A stretch of 49,634 bases of DNA from Amphimedon queenslandica (lineage: Eukaryota > Porifera > Demospongiae > Haplosclerida > Niphatidae). The position numbers and the translations under genes are program-made. Positions 9,618 through 20,899 of this stretch are shown here, in pieces. The stretch spans positions 228,892 to 278,525 of the forward strand of contig NW_003546300.1 in NCBI RefSeq assembly GCF_000090795.2. Direction: 5' to 3'. The notes under the pieces were generated by a model. The model ran no database searches. It worked only from the letters and a program-made list of their open reading frames with translations, and had not been told where the DNA came from. Numbering within the stretch: the stretch's first letter is position 1; each line of letters opens with the position of its first letter.

Positions 9618-10616
9618 ATGAATGCATTATTGACCGTAAAACGGTTAACAGAGGACTTAAAAAAAGAAACAGCTGGTCCTACTGTCTCAGTGTCACAGTG
9701 TGAGAAAAGTGTTCCAGTTGATTCTCTCTCTTACAGTTGTGGAATGATTTTCACTGATACAATTGTGGAACATATAGCACAAGACACAAATAGATATGCT
9801 TAATTAGCTATGAGCAACAGCAAGTATGAGAAGTGGGAAAGAGTGACCAGTGATGACATATTAGCCTATTTTGGGATGACAATAATTATGCGTCTTGTTG
9901 ATCACCCAAGTTTCCCTGACAATTGAAAAAGAGATCCACTTTTCTACAGCAGAGGGAATGGCAAGGGACAGGTTTTTAGAGATCCATAGGTATTTGCATT
10001 TTGGGGACAACAGCATTATATCTGCATTAGGAGAACCAGGCTATGACCGTCTTTGTAAGGTATGTCCTATTCTGAAGGCAATTGAGAAACAATTGTGGCT
10101 TCTCTACAATCCCAGTTAGAAATGTTCTATTGATGCGACAATGGTGGCCTACAATTGTCGACCATCCCTAAAGCAATACATGCCCAAGACGCCTGTGAGG
10201 AGAGGATTGAACATCTGGATAAGGGCAGAGGTTGTTACTAGCTATGTCTCGCAGTTCAAAGTAGATGTAGGGAAGGAAGGGTCAGCAGAGTTGGTTCTAT
10301 GAGCTTGGGTAATCAAGGATCTTACCCAGACATGTGTGAAGAAGATACCATGTCTTATTTGACAAATTTTTCATAAGTTTCAACCTCTTCCATCAACTAC
10401 ACAGTGATAGCATGTATGTAACTGGAACTATCTGAGGAGACAGACGTGGTTTTTAATGATAAATGAAGACATGTGTCAAGAAGGGGTTCAAAGAGAGAGA
10501 AGAATGTTACCTTTGGCAGAGCGTGGTCAACACTCACCTAACAGTCTGTGCATGGCAGGACAGCAAGCGAATCACAGCATGTTCTACATACTGCACCCCA
10601 ACACCTGTAGATGCAA
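9618..10616 (+). pseudogene. piggyBac transposase relic 2
   Basis: Frames joined across shifts give the piggyBac order. FTDTIVEHIAQDTNRYA (about 9750-9800) is followed by WERVTSDDILAYFGMTIIM (about 9834-9890), MARDRFLEIHRYLHFGDNS (about 9958-10015), SIDATMVAYNCRPSLKQYMP (about 10129-10188) and TPVRRGLNIWIRAE. LFDKFF (about 10349, family DNFF with N changed to K), GDRRGF (about 10440) and a WQDSKR segment (about 10552) complete it. Stops occur at 9801, about 9924, 10117 and 10301. Catalytic Asp positions 1 and 2 remain (IDATM, FDKFF) and the third, C-terminal Asp is not seen. It differs clearly from relic 1, so two piggyBac lineages are present. The composite repeat copy B lies against its 3' end. 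Confidence 0.9.
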
Positions 10617-11430
10617 GGAAATATATAGCAATATAAACGGGAAAATAGTGGGATTGAATGGGAAAAAAAATTAGGAAACAAGATGGTACTTGCACAAACT
10701 GGTGTGGTAAGAAATCCTAAAACACTGCCTAAAAAGTAAAGGCTTCATAGTGCTATCATATTTGGCTTTGAGGATAAGTGCTGTTCTTTTGGGTAGTAAT
10801 CTTCATGCAGTGGTGTAGGATTGCTTACCACATCAGTTTGCAAGTACCGTCTTGTTTTCTTACTTTTTTCCACATTCAATTCCACTATTTTCCTAATATT
10901 AACATATTATTTACTTGTTTCATTCTTTATTCTTAATTAAAAAAATTACATTGTGTTATGATTCTGTGGTAGGTTAATTATATTCATGCTGATTACATGT
11001 GCCAAAATAAAATGGCACGAAACCACAAACCCACGCGGTGGCTACAGCTGGATTTTGTCTTCCATTTTGTTCTCTGTCCTTGCTTATTAAAACTACCTTT
11101 GTGGTCCTTGACTTAAGCCCAGAGTAGTGATGTAAAAGGCAACTTGAGCAGTTCTCTAAATTAAAAGATTGTCCGGTGCATAGGAGATGAAAGAAGAAAA
11201 AGTCTGAAGAATTTAGTAGAAAGTTGAATTTGGGCCTGTTTTCCACAAATACTCCAGCTACTTTACAGTTAACTATAAAGGTACCAGAAAAATTGCTCAG
11301 TGAAAAAAAGCTCACCTAAGCTTTTTGTAAGGCTGTACAACGTAAGATAAAAGAGTTAAGTGTTTAAAAATCATAAAAATTGCCAACATCTTGAAAAATC
11401 AACCTCAATCCTAGAAAATGAAGAATGTGG
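10617..11430 (-). mobile_element. Composite repeat, copy B (inverted relative to A)
   Basis: The foldback (10617-10922) and ORF module (10974-11430) are joined by the same linker as in copy A but on the other strand. The ORF frame 11315-10974 is 113 codons and ends in VCGFVPFYFGTCNQHEYN. The inner boundary abuts the end of piggyBac relic 2. Copies A and B face each other across 4.6 kb. Outer ends are near CAATCCTA at 11411 and ATATATAGCAATATAAACGG at 10620. Confidence 0.75.
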
Positions 11431-11799
11431 AGAAGAAAAATTTCTGTTGCCCCATCGTTATCACTTCATTTGGGGGGCGTAGATAAAAACGATCAACTGA
11501 GCAGTATTACTAAGTAAGGCGAAAAGCCATAAATACTACAAATACCTGTTTTGGATGCTGTTCCATGTTGCTTTCACCTTTCACTCATCATTGCCAGAGC
11601 AAATACATCCCTTCAAAAGCAGACTCAGTCTGCGAAATAATTCTGATCAGCTGTGGCTCAAGAGCTCCTAAACAGCTATTGCTCAAAACATGGAAGACAA
11701 AGGAAACCAACATGCAGTCTCTACAAAAAATTCCTAGGTGATCACTACTCAATTTTTGGAGATGATAACCAGCATCGCTGTGAGTTTTGTTTCTTAAAG
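11431..11799. other. No recognisable gene
   Basis: Between composite copy B and the hAT terminus. A plus frame starting at 11653 runs into the hAT 5' repeat and beyond, so it is not a gene. A small hairpin GCAGAC-TCA-GTCTGC lies near 11620. Confidence 0.4.
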
Positions 11800-14755
11800 C
11801 AGTGGCGGCAAAAGGGCAGTCTGATTGGTGGGGCTGAAGGACAAATGACGGGTGAGGACCTTATGGTGCGTGCAGCGCACTGCCAAATCGGGTGGTGGCT
11901 TTTATACACTCCCAGCAGCCCAGTTTCTGAGTGTTTGAGCACTCCCCCCGCCGAGTTTACAGATGTTGCATATCAGAAATTATGTATAATAATTCTAATT
12001 TTATTACTTACTTTATCAAAAGTTGTTGTCACAAGATATCACTCAAACAATCCAACAAAATCAATTCTTCTACTGTTTATTTTAGCAAACTCCTGTGCTA
12101 TTTTAGTGAGATCCAACTGATCTGTTCGCTCTTGATGACTGTGGGCCACGATGATGTGATAAGCATTGTTGAGTCACAGTTGTTCTCAAATAACTCTTTA
12201 AACGACATAAGGCAGACAAAGATCTTTCAGCTGTGGCTGATGTCATAGGGATTGTTAAGTACAAAGAAAGGAGATGGTTTACCTCACTTATCATTTCCTT
12301 AGTGAAAGAGCAACTGTTAAAAATTGGTGTATACTAGTTACTTCCTTCAATCCCATACCAAAATCCTTATTAGCTGTAGTGACTAGATCCTGTAACATTT
12401 CCAATTGATGAGATAATTGATGAAAATCATCATTGTACATAGATGAAAATCGTGACGATGGAGTTGGTTTCTTATTATTACATGACTGAATGACAAGTGT
12501 TTCCATTTCCTGAAGTATTGAAAATGTTTCTTGATCAAACCTTCTATCTATTTCATTCACCAATAAATCAATTACTTCATAATATTGCTGCCTATACAAT
12601 TCTTTTGGTGAAGAGTGGGTATACTCCTGAGTACCTGAATTATATCTTCTTGATGGTTGCCTAGATCTAGGTAAAACTAGTGGACTAATAAATTCAAAAG
12701 TAGTACTCTTCATTACACTGTGTCCAAAATAAATGGAACATAAATTCTGAACGTTGACGTTGAAGGTAAGATTTCGCTTCCTTTGATGCTGAAATAGCTT
12801 GCTGGGCATTCATTGCACTACTTAAAGAGTCTTTGAGAGTTGCTCTGTTGCACTTAAAATTAAGAGTGACAACTTTAGACCAAGGTAGGTAGAAAATTTT
12901 TGTAGCTTTGCTGCAAATCCAGATGCCTTCACACCAATATCATAATGGGATACCTCAGCTAGTTTCTTCAACTCTTCATAAATGGCATTGTAGCTTTTGA
13001 CAACAGCATCAATTGCATGTGTTCGTACAGTCCACCTAGTGGGGCAATGTGACTTATAGAAGGGCCTCCAGGATGTATTGAGTCTCTTATTTCAGCAAAT
13101 ATAGCTAATCTTTTAGGTGAAGCACGAATAAGGTTTGATAAATCAGATACTAGGTGAAGAGCGTCTCTAATGATACGACATTGTGAGCCACAATCCTGTA
13201 GACATAAATTTAATGAGTGGGCAATGCAGTAATGCCTTAGGCTGTAATTGCTTAATACGAACAGCTACTCCAGATAATCTACCTGACATATTCCATGCCC
13301 CATCTTTTTTTTGTCCTCTACACTGTGTGAGCTGAAAAGTACATCAGATTAATATATCTTTAATGACTTAACAGATATAGACAATGCATTGGTTTTAGCT
13401 ACATGAATAAGGCCTATTAAGTCTTCCTTGACGTGATAGTATTTGTCAACCCAACGAATTGAAACAGTTAACTGCTCCTTTCCACTGCTGTCTCGAGTTT
13501 CGTCAGCTATGATAGTGTACCACTCAGATTCTTTAATCTCAGATAACAGATTACACAGCAGCGAGTTAGCCATCATTTCCATTAATTCATTGATGATGTC
13601 ATGCGATAGATATTTCCCATCTCCTACCCAATGACTAAGATTTTCCATACCTTTAAATCTACAAATCATTAATTGCTTGAGATTTCCTTCTTCCTGCTTG
13701 TGACCCCTTATTGCTAACCCTTGTCTTAACAACCACTTAAGCGATGATAACTGCTTTAACAACATTAATCTGTGAAAAGTCTGATCCTTCTTATTCTGGC
13801 TCTCAAGTTGTATGGCAATAGACTCTGCTTCTACATCTTTAGAATTCAGTACGGACTCACAGTGGGTACAAGCTTTTTGTGATTACGAAGCCTTTCCGTG
13901 GCTTGCTTCCAATTGTCGTATCCCTTACTTTTAAAAGCTTTTTCAAATTTCTTTGTGAAAGTGATGTATTTATTCTGATAGGCTTTTCAACAATAGAAAC
14001 AGAACACCTATTGTTTGGTCACAAAATGAGATCCATGAATGTTCTGTAAACCAATTAGAACATAGAGTATGATTCTGATTTCCATGTCGTCTCACTAGCA
14101 GTTGTGCTTTGTTGATTGGTTTAGGGTGATTTGGTTGATCCATTGTACAGCAGACCAAAGTACATGTACAAATATCTGCTTCAGTCTGTTCAGATGATTC
14201 TGTACTTAATTGAGTATACTCTGAAGTAGTGGTAGACCCAGTCAGTACTCTCCTTAACGTCATTACTGGGAGAAATCACTTCAGTCCCACTGGTAGAATT
14301 TTCATTCCCACTTTCAACATCACTTTCAACGTCCTCGTCCAGTTTCAAATCATTGTCTCATAGATCTAGTTTAGTCCTCTTGGGGTCAGATTGAGTCTGA
14401 AAACTCTAAATAGAGTGAAAATAACGAGAGGTTTTCCTGAGCCATGCGCATATGTACATGGATGATGGATCTATGTAATCTCCACCAACAAAACCTCCAC
14501 CCATGGAGGAGGGACCTCAGGTAGAGCAACTAAAATGGAGGCCATCTTGATCTCGAACTGCTGTAGACTATTCTTCCTATATTATCAGCTTTTTGGATGA
14601 ATCTTAGCTATGTAGTGTGGTGTATCTAGCTTTCTGTAGTATCCAAGTATCATTTAAGAACATGCTACTAAACTCAATTTATGATGGGGCTCAGCCCAGG
14701 CTTATGTCACTGTTGGGGCTTCAGCCCCTCAGCCCCACCCATTCCGCTGCCACTG
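11800..14755 (-). mobile_element. Nearly full-length hAT transposon with both termini
   Basis: The left terminus is CAGTGGCGGC (11800) with GGTGGGGCTGAAGG shortly after. The right terminus is its imperfect complement, TCAGCCCCACCCATTCCGCT through GCTGCCACTG (14755). Flanking octamers TCTTAAAG (11792-11799) and CCCTGAAG (14756-14763) differ only by three transitions and are a plausible decayed 8-bp target duplication. The interior encodes a DUF4371/ZMYM1-like transposase on the minus strand. A GGGGCTTCAGCCCC hairpin sits near 14714, as is common at hAT ends. Confidence 0.8.
12103..14263 (-). pseudogene. hAT transposase (DUF4371/ZMYM1-like), decayed
   Basis: Read on the minus strand in order. 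A TTF-type zinc-finger region comes first (14263-13970; PINKAQLLVRRHGNQN, NWFTEHSW). The N-terminal half of the RNase-H-like core follows (13765-13349; SEWYTIIADETRDSSGKEQL, the first catalytic Asp, then RWVDKYYHVKEDLIGL). A DGAWNMSGRLSGVA segment (about 13300-13260) holds the second Asp. CPTRWTVRTHAIDAVVKSY (about 13055-13000) comes next, then a linker with PRSRQPSRRYNSG (frame 12809-12291). The hATC dimerisation segment ends it (12294-12103; TSATAERSLSALCRLKSYLR). At least four frame breaks separate these blocks and the last residues are shifted. The gene cannot make a full protein. Family members are about 700-800 residues. Confidence 0.9.
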
Positions 14756-15012
14756 CCCTGAAGGGAGTGAGGAATGCCACCAAATGGTATAGCAAAGACT
14801 GCAACATGTATTTTGTCACAAGGGAACAGACTCTGACTACTTTCTGCTTTACTGCCTCTCTCATTTTTTAACTCATAGCTCATAACTCTTATTTGTCTAC
14901 ATTATGACATTGCTCATCCGCACTACACAGTCTTACCATATAAATACAGTCACAGAACACTAGCATATCAACTTTATAACACTCACTGCTAATAATCAGT
15001 AGTTACCTTATT

Positions 15013-15272
15013 GTAAATGAGGAAGGAAACCAGAGTGGACCTGCAAAGCAGTGTGATTACAAATTCTACACCACTGCATGAAAGACATGGCTTCATAGTT
15101 ATCATGTAGTAGCTGTGTGGATATTTACAATGCTTTTGGTTAATATTCTTCATGCAGCGATGTAGGATATGTTATCACACCACTTTGCAGGTACTCTCTT
15201 GTTTCTTTACTTTTTTACTATTTAATGCTACTACTTTCAATTTTTAATGTTTTTTATTTACTTGTATAACTC
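15013..15272. repeat. Foldback repeat, copy C (solitary)
   Basis: This is homologous to the foldbacks at 5713 and 10617. Arm words are CCTGCAAAGCAGTGTGATTA and TAGGATATGTTATCACACCA, and the interior has GAAAGACATGGCTTCATAGT. The left arm is shorter than in copy A. Unlike copies A and B, no ORF module lies beside it, which shows that the foldback can exist alone or that the module was lost. Confidence 0.75.
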
Positions 15273-16205
15273 TTATGTTAACATAAATATTATGTTACAA
15301 TGATGCAGTCCTATTAACATATTATATTGTCATTTTAACAATAATTATTTAAGTGATTTTAGCATAGGATTTCCCATTGAATTAATGTAGATTCTATGTT
15401 ACTGTTATTGTTGCCTCATGTTAACTATGACTCTGACTATTTCATTGACTAAAATTTAGAAGTTTTAGACAATAAAAGTTAAAAACTAAGCGGGCATGGC
15501 AGTGTAACTAATAACAATTAATGTAAGTTAAAATCAACAAAAATATTTTATAAGGCTTGTTGGATAGAAAATGAAATTAACTGGTAATAAATTAAACTTC
15601 TCTTTTATTACTGAACTGAAGCTTGAAGTCTTTTTTTTGAAATAAGTGTTTCTAGCTGCAATGTAACTACAAATTAATGGTTGGTTTTACTAATATTCTA
15701 TGCTTAATACTTTTACATGGATATAACTAAAGCTATTCAAGATGTTAATTTTGCAGTTTAACAAGTGTAACAGTGTAAAATATTTCTATAGTTGTTTTCA
15801 TGACCTCACATGTACAACTGGATTTTTATTTAGACCATATTTCTGTTTTCTTGCTGTAAGAGTGCTCATTAATTTGTCCCCTGTCAAGGCTGCAATGTTG
15901 TTTCCCATAAAAGACCCACTTTACGTAAAGGGCATGGGTTGGTGGTTGCCAAGGCACATTAATTTTGTTATATCTCCAAAACATGCATAAAAGATACGTA
16001 AGTGTTGGCATACATGTACAAGTACATGCATATATATATATATATCTATATAAATATTGCACTTGGGTAAACTCAATTACAGGAACAATCTGGGAGCTTC
16101 ACCGCCAGGTTGTAAAAATAGTATCTCATCAAACATATGGAAAACAAAGCTTGGTTTGATCAGTTGAACAAATTACTTTTATCAAAACATACAAAACAAA
16201 TTGCC
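15273..16205. other. No recognisable gene; short AT microsatellite
   Basis: Mostly AT-rich non-coding DNA. Frames at 15742-15990 and its complement are not recognised. A (TA)n run lies at about 16028-16052. Confidence 0.4.
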
Positions 16206-18090
16206 TTTGTGCCTTGATTCAGAAATTTCATCTGAAATATCAATTGAAAAGTTCACAGAGGGTATGACGGATAACTTGGTAAAGTCGTGATCTCCTACCA
16301 CCAATATTTCATCACTTCGTACAGATACCTTCTTTCATCTCAAAGCTGAAGCCAGAGTAACCAGGTTCACAATCTTAATCTTATGCTTGTCATCAAGACA
16401 TATAAATGAACATTCAGAGCGAATCTGTTGGGCATATTTCCTCATGTATCTAGAACTAGCAGCTGCATATTGCGAGTCAGGATGGCTCTGTCTCCACTGC
16501 CTTTCTGAAATATAAACTTCAAAGAAAATGACCAGTATGCTGTAATGATGCCTTGGCTGAAGGAGTCTTTTGCCAGAACTGCAACCTGACTAACAGTTCA
16601 CATGGTATCGGTGTCCCTTCTGGTCACTGGGCCTTCACTTGATTGATGAAGTCTTTGATTGATACAGCCTGTGCGACATGTGTGATCTGGCTTTGTCTAC
16701 GCTCATCAACAACATATCCTATATCTTCAGAAAATCACCTAAGAAACATAACGGGTTGACCTAATACCATTGTACTTTCTAAGATCAATAATATCATAAT
16801 CCTCCATTTCCAAAAACTCTTTCATTCTTTTATCTATTACATCTTTATCAGTAGTAGACAAAGCAGAACTATCCCCTATTAAATGATGAAACACAAATTA
16901 AAATTCATAAAATCAATGTAAGTAATAGAATACCGTTAGTTCCTTATAAAAATACCTCAGCTGAAAAGGTTTGATATTCTAGGAAATGCGGCCAAAATTG
17001 TCAAACAGCTCTTTTCATTGCTCTAGTATGAAAGACAGAGAGTAATGGTTTGATTTTTTCAATGGTAGATTGACTCCTCTGACGAAGTATAGATTCATCA
17101 CTAACACCTAGTTGCTATGGCCACATATAATGAAGTTTTGCGATACCACCAGCTGAAGCATACGTCACAAGCATGGCACAAGATAGCCCACTTTCAGTCA
17201 ACAAATTTATAAGTCTGTACTATTTCAAAGACTCTGCATGTAGCAAATGATCAAGTGAAGTATGTGCATATACAGACTGACTTGTTCTAGCTTATCAAAA
17301 GCTGACAGAGAAGATGGAATGGCTTCTGATTCCTCCAGTACTTGTTAAGAAAAGTGGTCTGATAACTTGCAAACAGGAGTAGGGCTTTTGTGATTTTCCT
17401 TCGCTGTTTTAGTTGTCAATTAAGTACTCAGAACAGCAACTGAGACTTGAAAAGAGATCCGCAAATTGTGGCTTAAAGTCTTTCCATGTCTCCCTTTCCC
17501 AGTAGCACTCCAATAAAAGCCAGTGCAAATCCACGAAGCTGATCAGAAATAGTTCCAGTTTGTCACTTACGATGCTTTCATTGCTCAGGAATATTAAACC
17601 CAGTAAAATTGAGGGAATAGGTATCTTGACTTCATCAATACATGAAAATGACGATCATTATGCCAGGAAATATCCCTTAGAGTGACTAACAGTTTATTTG
17701 CCAATGTGATTTCGTCCTGCAACCAGCCAACTGTTTAAAAATAAAATAATCCGATGATATAAAACATCTTTCCTATACCTTTCTGTGAAAGGTTCAGGAA
17801 CTGATAGTAAAAAACTCTCATCCATATCAGTGGCAGTAACAACACTATCTTCAGTAGACTGAACTTTATACAATAAATATCGACCATATGCAGGGACTGC
17901 AGAAGAGTGGCAAATGTATATCAACAAGCACAAGCATATGTCTTTCTTGTCCAACGAGGGCAGAGAGCAAACGGCATTCCATGTTCAACCGGGGCATCAC
18001 AGTCTTATTAAAAAATTCTAAAACAGTAAATGACTCATCAAAATGTGTTAAATAGTCTATGGTATCAAGAACTTTAAGCCATTCATGACA
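16206..18090 (-). pseudogene. Uncharacterised conserved protein relic (possible transposase-like)
   Basis: From high to low coordinates, minus-strand frames give CHEWLKVLDTIDYLTHFDES (about 18090-18030), then NMECRLLSAL and WLQDEITLANKLLVTLRDIS (about 17720-17660). AVSIKDFINQVKAQ and TPSAKASLQHTGHF (about 16660-16540) follow. A long block begins QWRQSHPDSQYAAASSRYM and contains CLDDKHKIKIVNL (about 16415-16365) and VVGDHDFTKLSVIPSV (about 16285-16240). The order HPDS-x-YAAA, DDK-x-x-I, DHDF-x-x-x-PSV matches uncharacterised repeated proteins of sponges and cnidarians that I remember but cannot name. The paired acidic motifs (DDK, then DHDF) look like an RNase-H-like nuclease core, but this is inference. 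Frameshifts show it is dead here. Confidence 0.5.
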
Positions 18091-18213
18091 CTTGTAGTAA
18101 CTAAGTTGATGTCTAATTGTGCCATTAAAATACAGAACCTATATTAAAAGATAATACGAATTTATCAATAAAGACACTGACGAAAAAACAAGGAAGAAGA
18201 TATATCAAGAGTA

Positions 18214-18584
18214 GATAATTGTTAGAGTGTTGAACTGCACTATGCTAGCTGGAATATGACCGCATAGAACTAAGTCACGTGAGACCTGAAGTGTGGATGT
18301 ACCTACTAAAAGCACGTGGAGAAGTTCGTGGAGAAGAAGAGAACACTTGAAGAAGCTTTAGACATCATACTAGTACACTTAATGATCCTGCTGAAGCCTG
18401 TTATGCAGTACAGCTACACCAGAAACTCCAAAACGGCCAGGAAAACTTGTTCCGCAAACTAGGCAGCCATTTTTTCCTACTCAGCCACACCGAGCATGCG
18501 GGAGTGCCCAAAGATGTGCAAAAAAGTTCTACGTGGTCATATTCCAGCTAGCATAGTGCAGTTCGACACTCTCTAACTATCATC
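18214..18584. mobile_element. MITE with about 50-bp terminal inverted repeats
   Basis: The left end includes GAACTGCACTATGCTAGCTG GAATATGACC and the right end carries the near-exact complement, with GGTCATATTCCAGCTAGCAT AGTGCAGTTC. Outermost bases are GATAATTGTTAGAG and CTCTAACTATCATC. The 270-nt interior is non-coding. This is a non-autonomous DNA transposon, and no second copy is seen here. Confidence 0.85.
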
Positions 18585-18604
18585 CACTCTTGGATGTATT
18601 CATA

Positions 18605-19610
18605 GGACAATAAACAGTAAAGATGGTCACAGTGTAAGGGACTGTAAAAATTGCTGTGGTAGACACCGAAGGATAGAGAGAGAGAATAAATTAAAGTTAC
18701 AATCTAGGCTAGCTGTTAATGAAATGAAACAACAGTGTAAAATTGAAATACTTGATCCATTACCAGAGCAACTAGAGAGAGTACAGTATGTGTGTCAAAA
18801 AAATCATGAAACAAACATGTACAAACCTGACAGTATTCACAAATAGATCTGAGTGAAACACTGGTATTGAGATACTAAAAATGAGAAAGAGGGAAGGAGA
18901 ACGAAAGTGTACATAAAAAATGGATCAAACATGCACTGACATGAGCTTCAGTTAACAAAAAAATGATCAGAGTATAAGTAAGCAACTGCTGTAATGTTGT
19001 ATGGAATAGAGAGAGAAAGACAGAATGAATTAAAACTAAAATCAAGGCTAACCTTAATGAAATGAAACAACAATGTGAAACCAAAATACTTAATCCAATA
19101 CAAGAACAAGAGTCTAGAGTATGTACAGTATACATGTGTCAATAAATCATGAAACAAACATGTACAAACCTGACAGTATTCATTATTAGAACTAAGAAAA
19201 ACTTTGGTAGTTAGATATTAAAAATCTGTAAGAGGGAAGGAGAAAGAAAGAAAGACAGTGGAGTACATGAAACACAACAAAAATCCTCTAACCTTAACAA
19301 AATGAGCACCAGTTAATAAAGAAATGATCAGTGTGTAAGTAAGCAACTGCTTTACTGTTTTATACACTAAAGGTTATAGAGAGAGAGAAAGAGAGAATGA
19401 ATGAAAAATACAGCGAAGGCTGACCGTTAATGAAGCAAGATGCCAGTGAGACAAGTAAAACAAAATACTTGATCCAATACAAGAGAGTCGAGAGATAGTA
19501 TCTGTGTGAATAAATCATTACACAAGCATGCACAAACCTGACAGATTCACTATTATCAAAGAGAATGATAATCAGGTACGAAAGGAGAGAGACTAAGTCT
19601 ATCATCCAGC
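18605..19610. repeat. Degenerate tandem array, three units of about 340-380 bp
   Basis: Landmarks recur in the same order. ACAAACATGTACAAACCTGA is at 18811 and 19154, with a diverged copy near 19532. The GTAAGTAAGCAACTGCT block is near 18976 and 19337, with a diverged copy near 18635. GAGAGAGA-AAT/GAATGA tracts are near 18675, 19008 and 19377. Spacings are about 343 and 378 bp. The minus strand shows short hydrophobic frames inside the units (18875-19157, 19360-19605), which are repeat artefacts. It looks like a small satellite or internal repeat of a larger element. Confidence 0.75.
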
Positions 19611-19973
19611 AGCACGAACCAGTTATAACCAGAACAAATGAAAATACATATAAGCTCTAAATTAGTCTGATAACCTAGTACAACAAACCCAGCTCTTATT
19701 TTTTAAGTACTCCTTGCCTCTCTCTTTGAGTGGCCTCCTCAGTACCTATTTACCTCATATGCATGTGGCACCACTTGCACGTAGATTAATCAGAATATCA
19801 CTGAGGCATGCGGGAGTATGCAGGTGGGAAAGGAGAAACAATACATCTAATTGTGATGGCTTATATCAACAAATGAGTGCTTATGGGAAATAAGTGACTT
19901 TGTCAAACTCCTTTCCTCTTTTATTGAGGTGGACAGGTCCATTTTGTAACTGTTTGTCTTGTCTCACTTTCTT

Positions 19974-20001
19974 CCTTCCCAAGCCAATCGGCTTGGGAAG
20001 G
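19974..20001. repeat. Perfect 12-bp stem hairpin
   Basis: CCTTCCCAAGCC and GGCTTGGGAAGG flank a 4-nt loop AATC. It is much more GC-rich than its surroundings. A Helitron-style 3' hairpin was considered, but no CTRR terminus follows at the usual 10-12 nt, so I leave it as a hairpin of unknown role. Confidence 0.7.
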
Positions 20002-20880
20002 ATTAGCTCTTTTTGTTTGTAACTGTATATATACATGTATGTGTGGCTCCTAGTGGAAATTGTTGTTTCATTTCTTATCTGTGGTGCACTGTATCAATAA
20101 TTAAGTAATAATAGTAGTGCTAGTAATATTTATTATTAATAATATTAATAATAATCTATTCGAACCTGACCTAATTTATATTACAATGATAATAATAACA
20201 GAAGTATTGTACAAGTAGAATGTAATGTTTCTTGATCACTATACTACAGGCACTATATCAAACGATATATACATACGATGGCTTTCAAAGTCTTTTCGTT
20301 TGAATGTACTATGAAAATATCTATCATAAAAAGACATGTTCGTCTATTTACTTTATATATCAGCCATGTGTAGCTGGCTACACATAATAATACACGAATG
20401 ACATCTAGAAAATGAAATAGTTTTTCGTGGCAGTTTTAGCATTAGTTTTGATAGAATACTTTTATTTTGTGTTCGAAAAGTTGTTACCCACTGAAACTGT
20501 GACTGCATGTACACAGTTTACTGAAATTGAGCAAATCTTCATACTTTATGCTACATTTTTTTGTACTTTATGGTACAAAATGCATACTCTTCTATTGCAA
20601 TATCTACATAGACAGAGAGAAATCTACCAGCAGTCTTCATTATACAGTGTTATATATATATACATAATATATGCACCTCAAAGAATTATTATGGCCTACT
20701 ATTTTCTTGACTAGGTGAACACAACGGTGGCGATAGTACTTTCTTCGCCTTTTACTAATGGTACACTTGTAGCATAAACACTTGTAGCTAGGCAAGAAAT
20801 ACTACTTTACAGCAAGCAATAAGGACGCCCATAAACCACATCGACATTCTGAATGCTTTTCAAAGACCCTGAAAAAAGCA
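20002..20880. other. No recognisable gene
   Basis: AT-rich, with short (AAT)n-like runs near 20100-20160 and a TATATATATA run near 20653. A 95-codon plus frame (20427-20714) is hydrophobic and unlike any family I know. I regard it as chance. Confidence 0.4.
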
Positions 20881-20899
20881 GCAAAGTTCTGTCATTCAT

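Noticed and set aside
18875-19605. Several hydrophobic minus-strand frames
   Set aside because: They lie inside the tandem array and recur with its period; artefact of the repeat.
19974-20012. Helitron 3' terminus
   Set aside because: Good hairpin but no CTRR within the usual distance and no Helitron coding nearby.
20427-20714. 95-codon plus-strand open frame
   Set aside because: Low-complexity hydrophobic product in AT-rich DNA, no motif, overlaps a TA run; likely chance.
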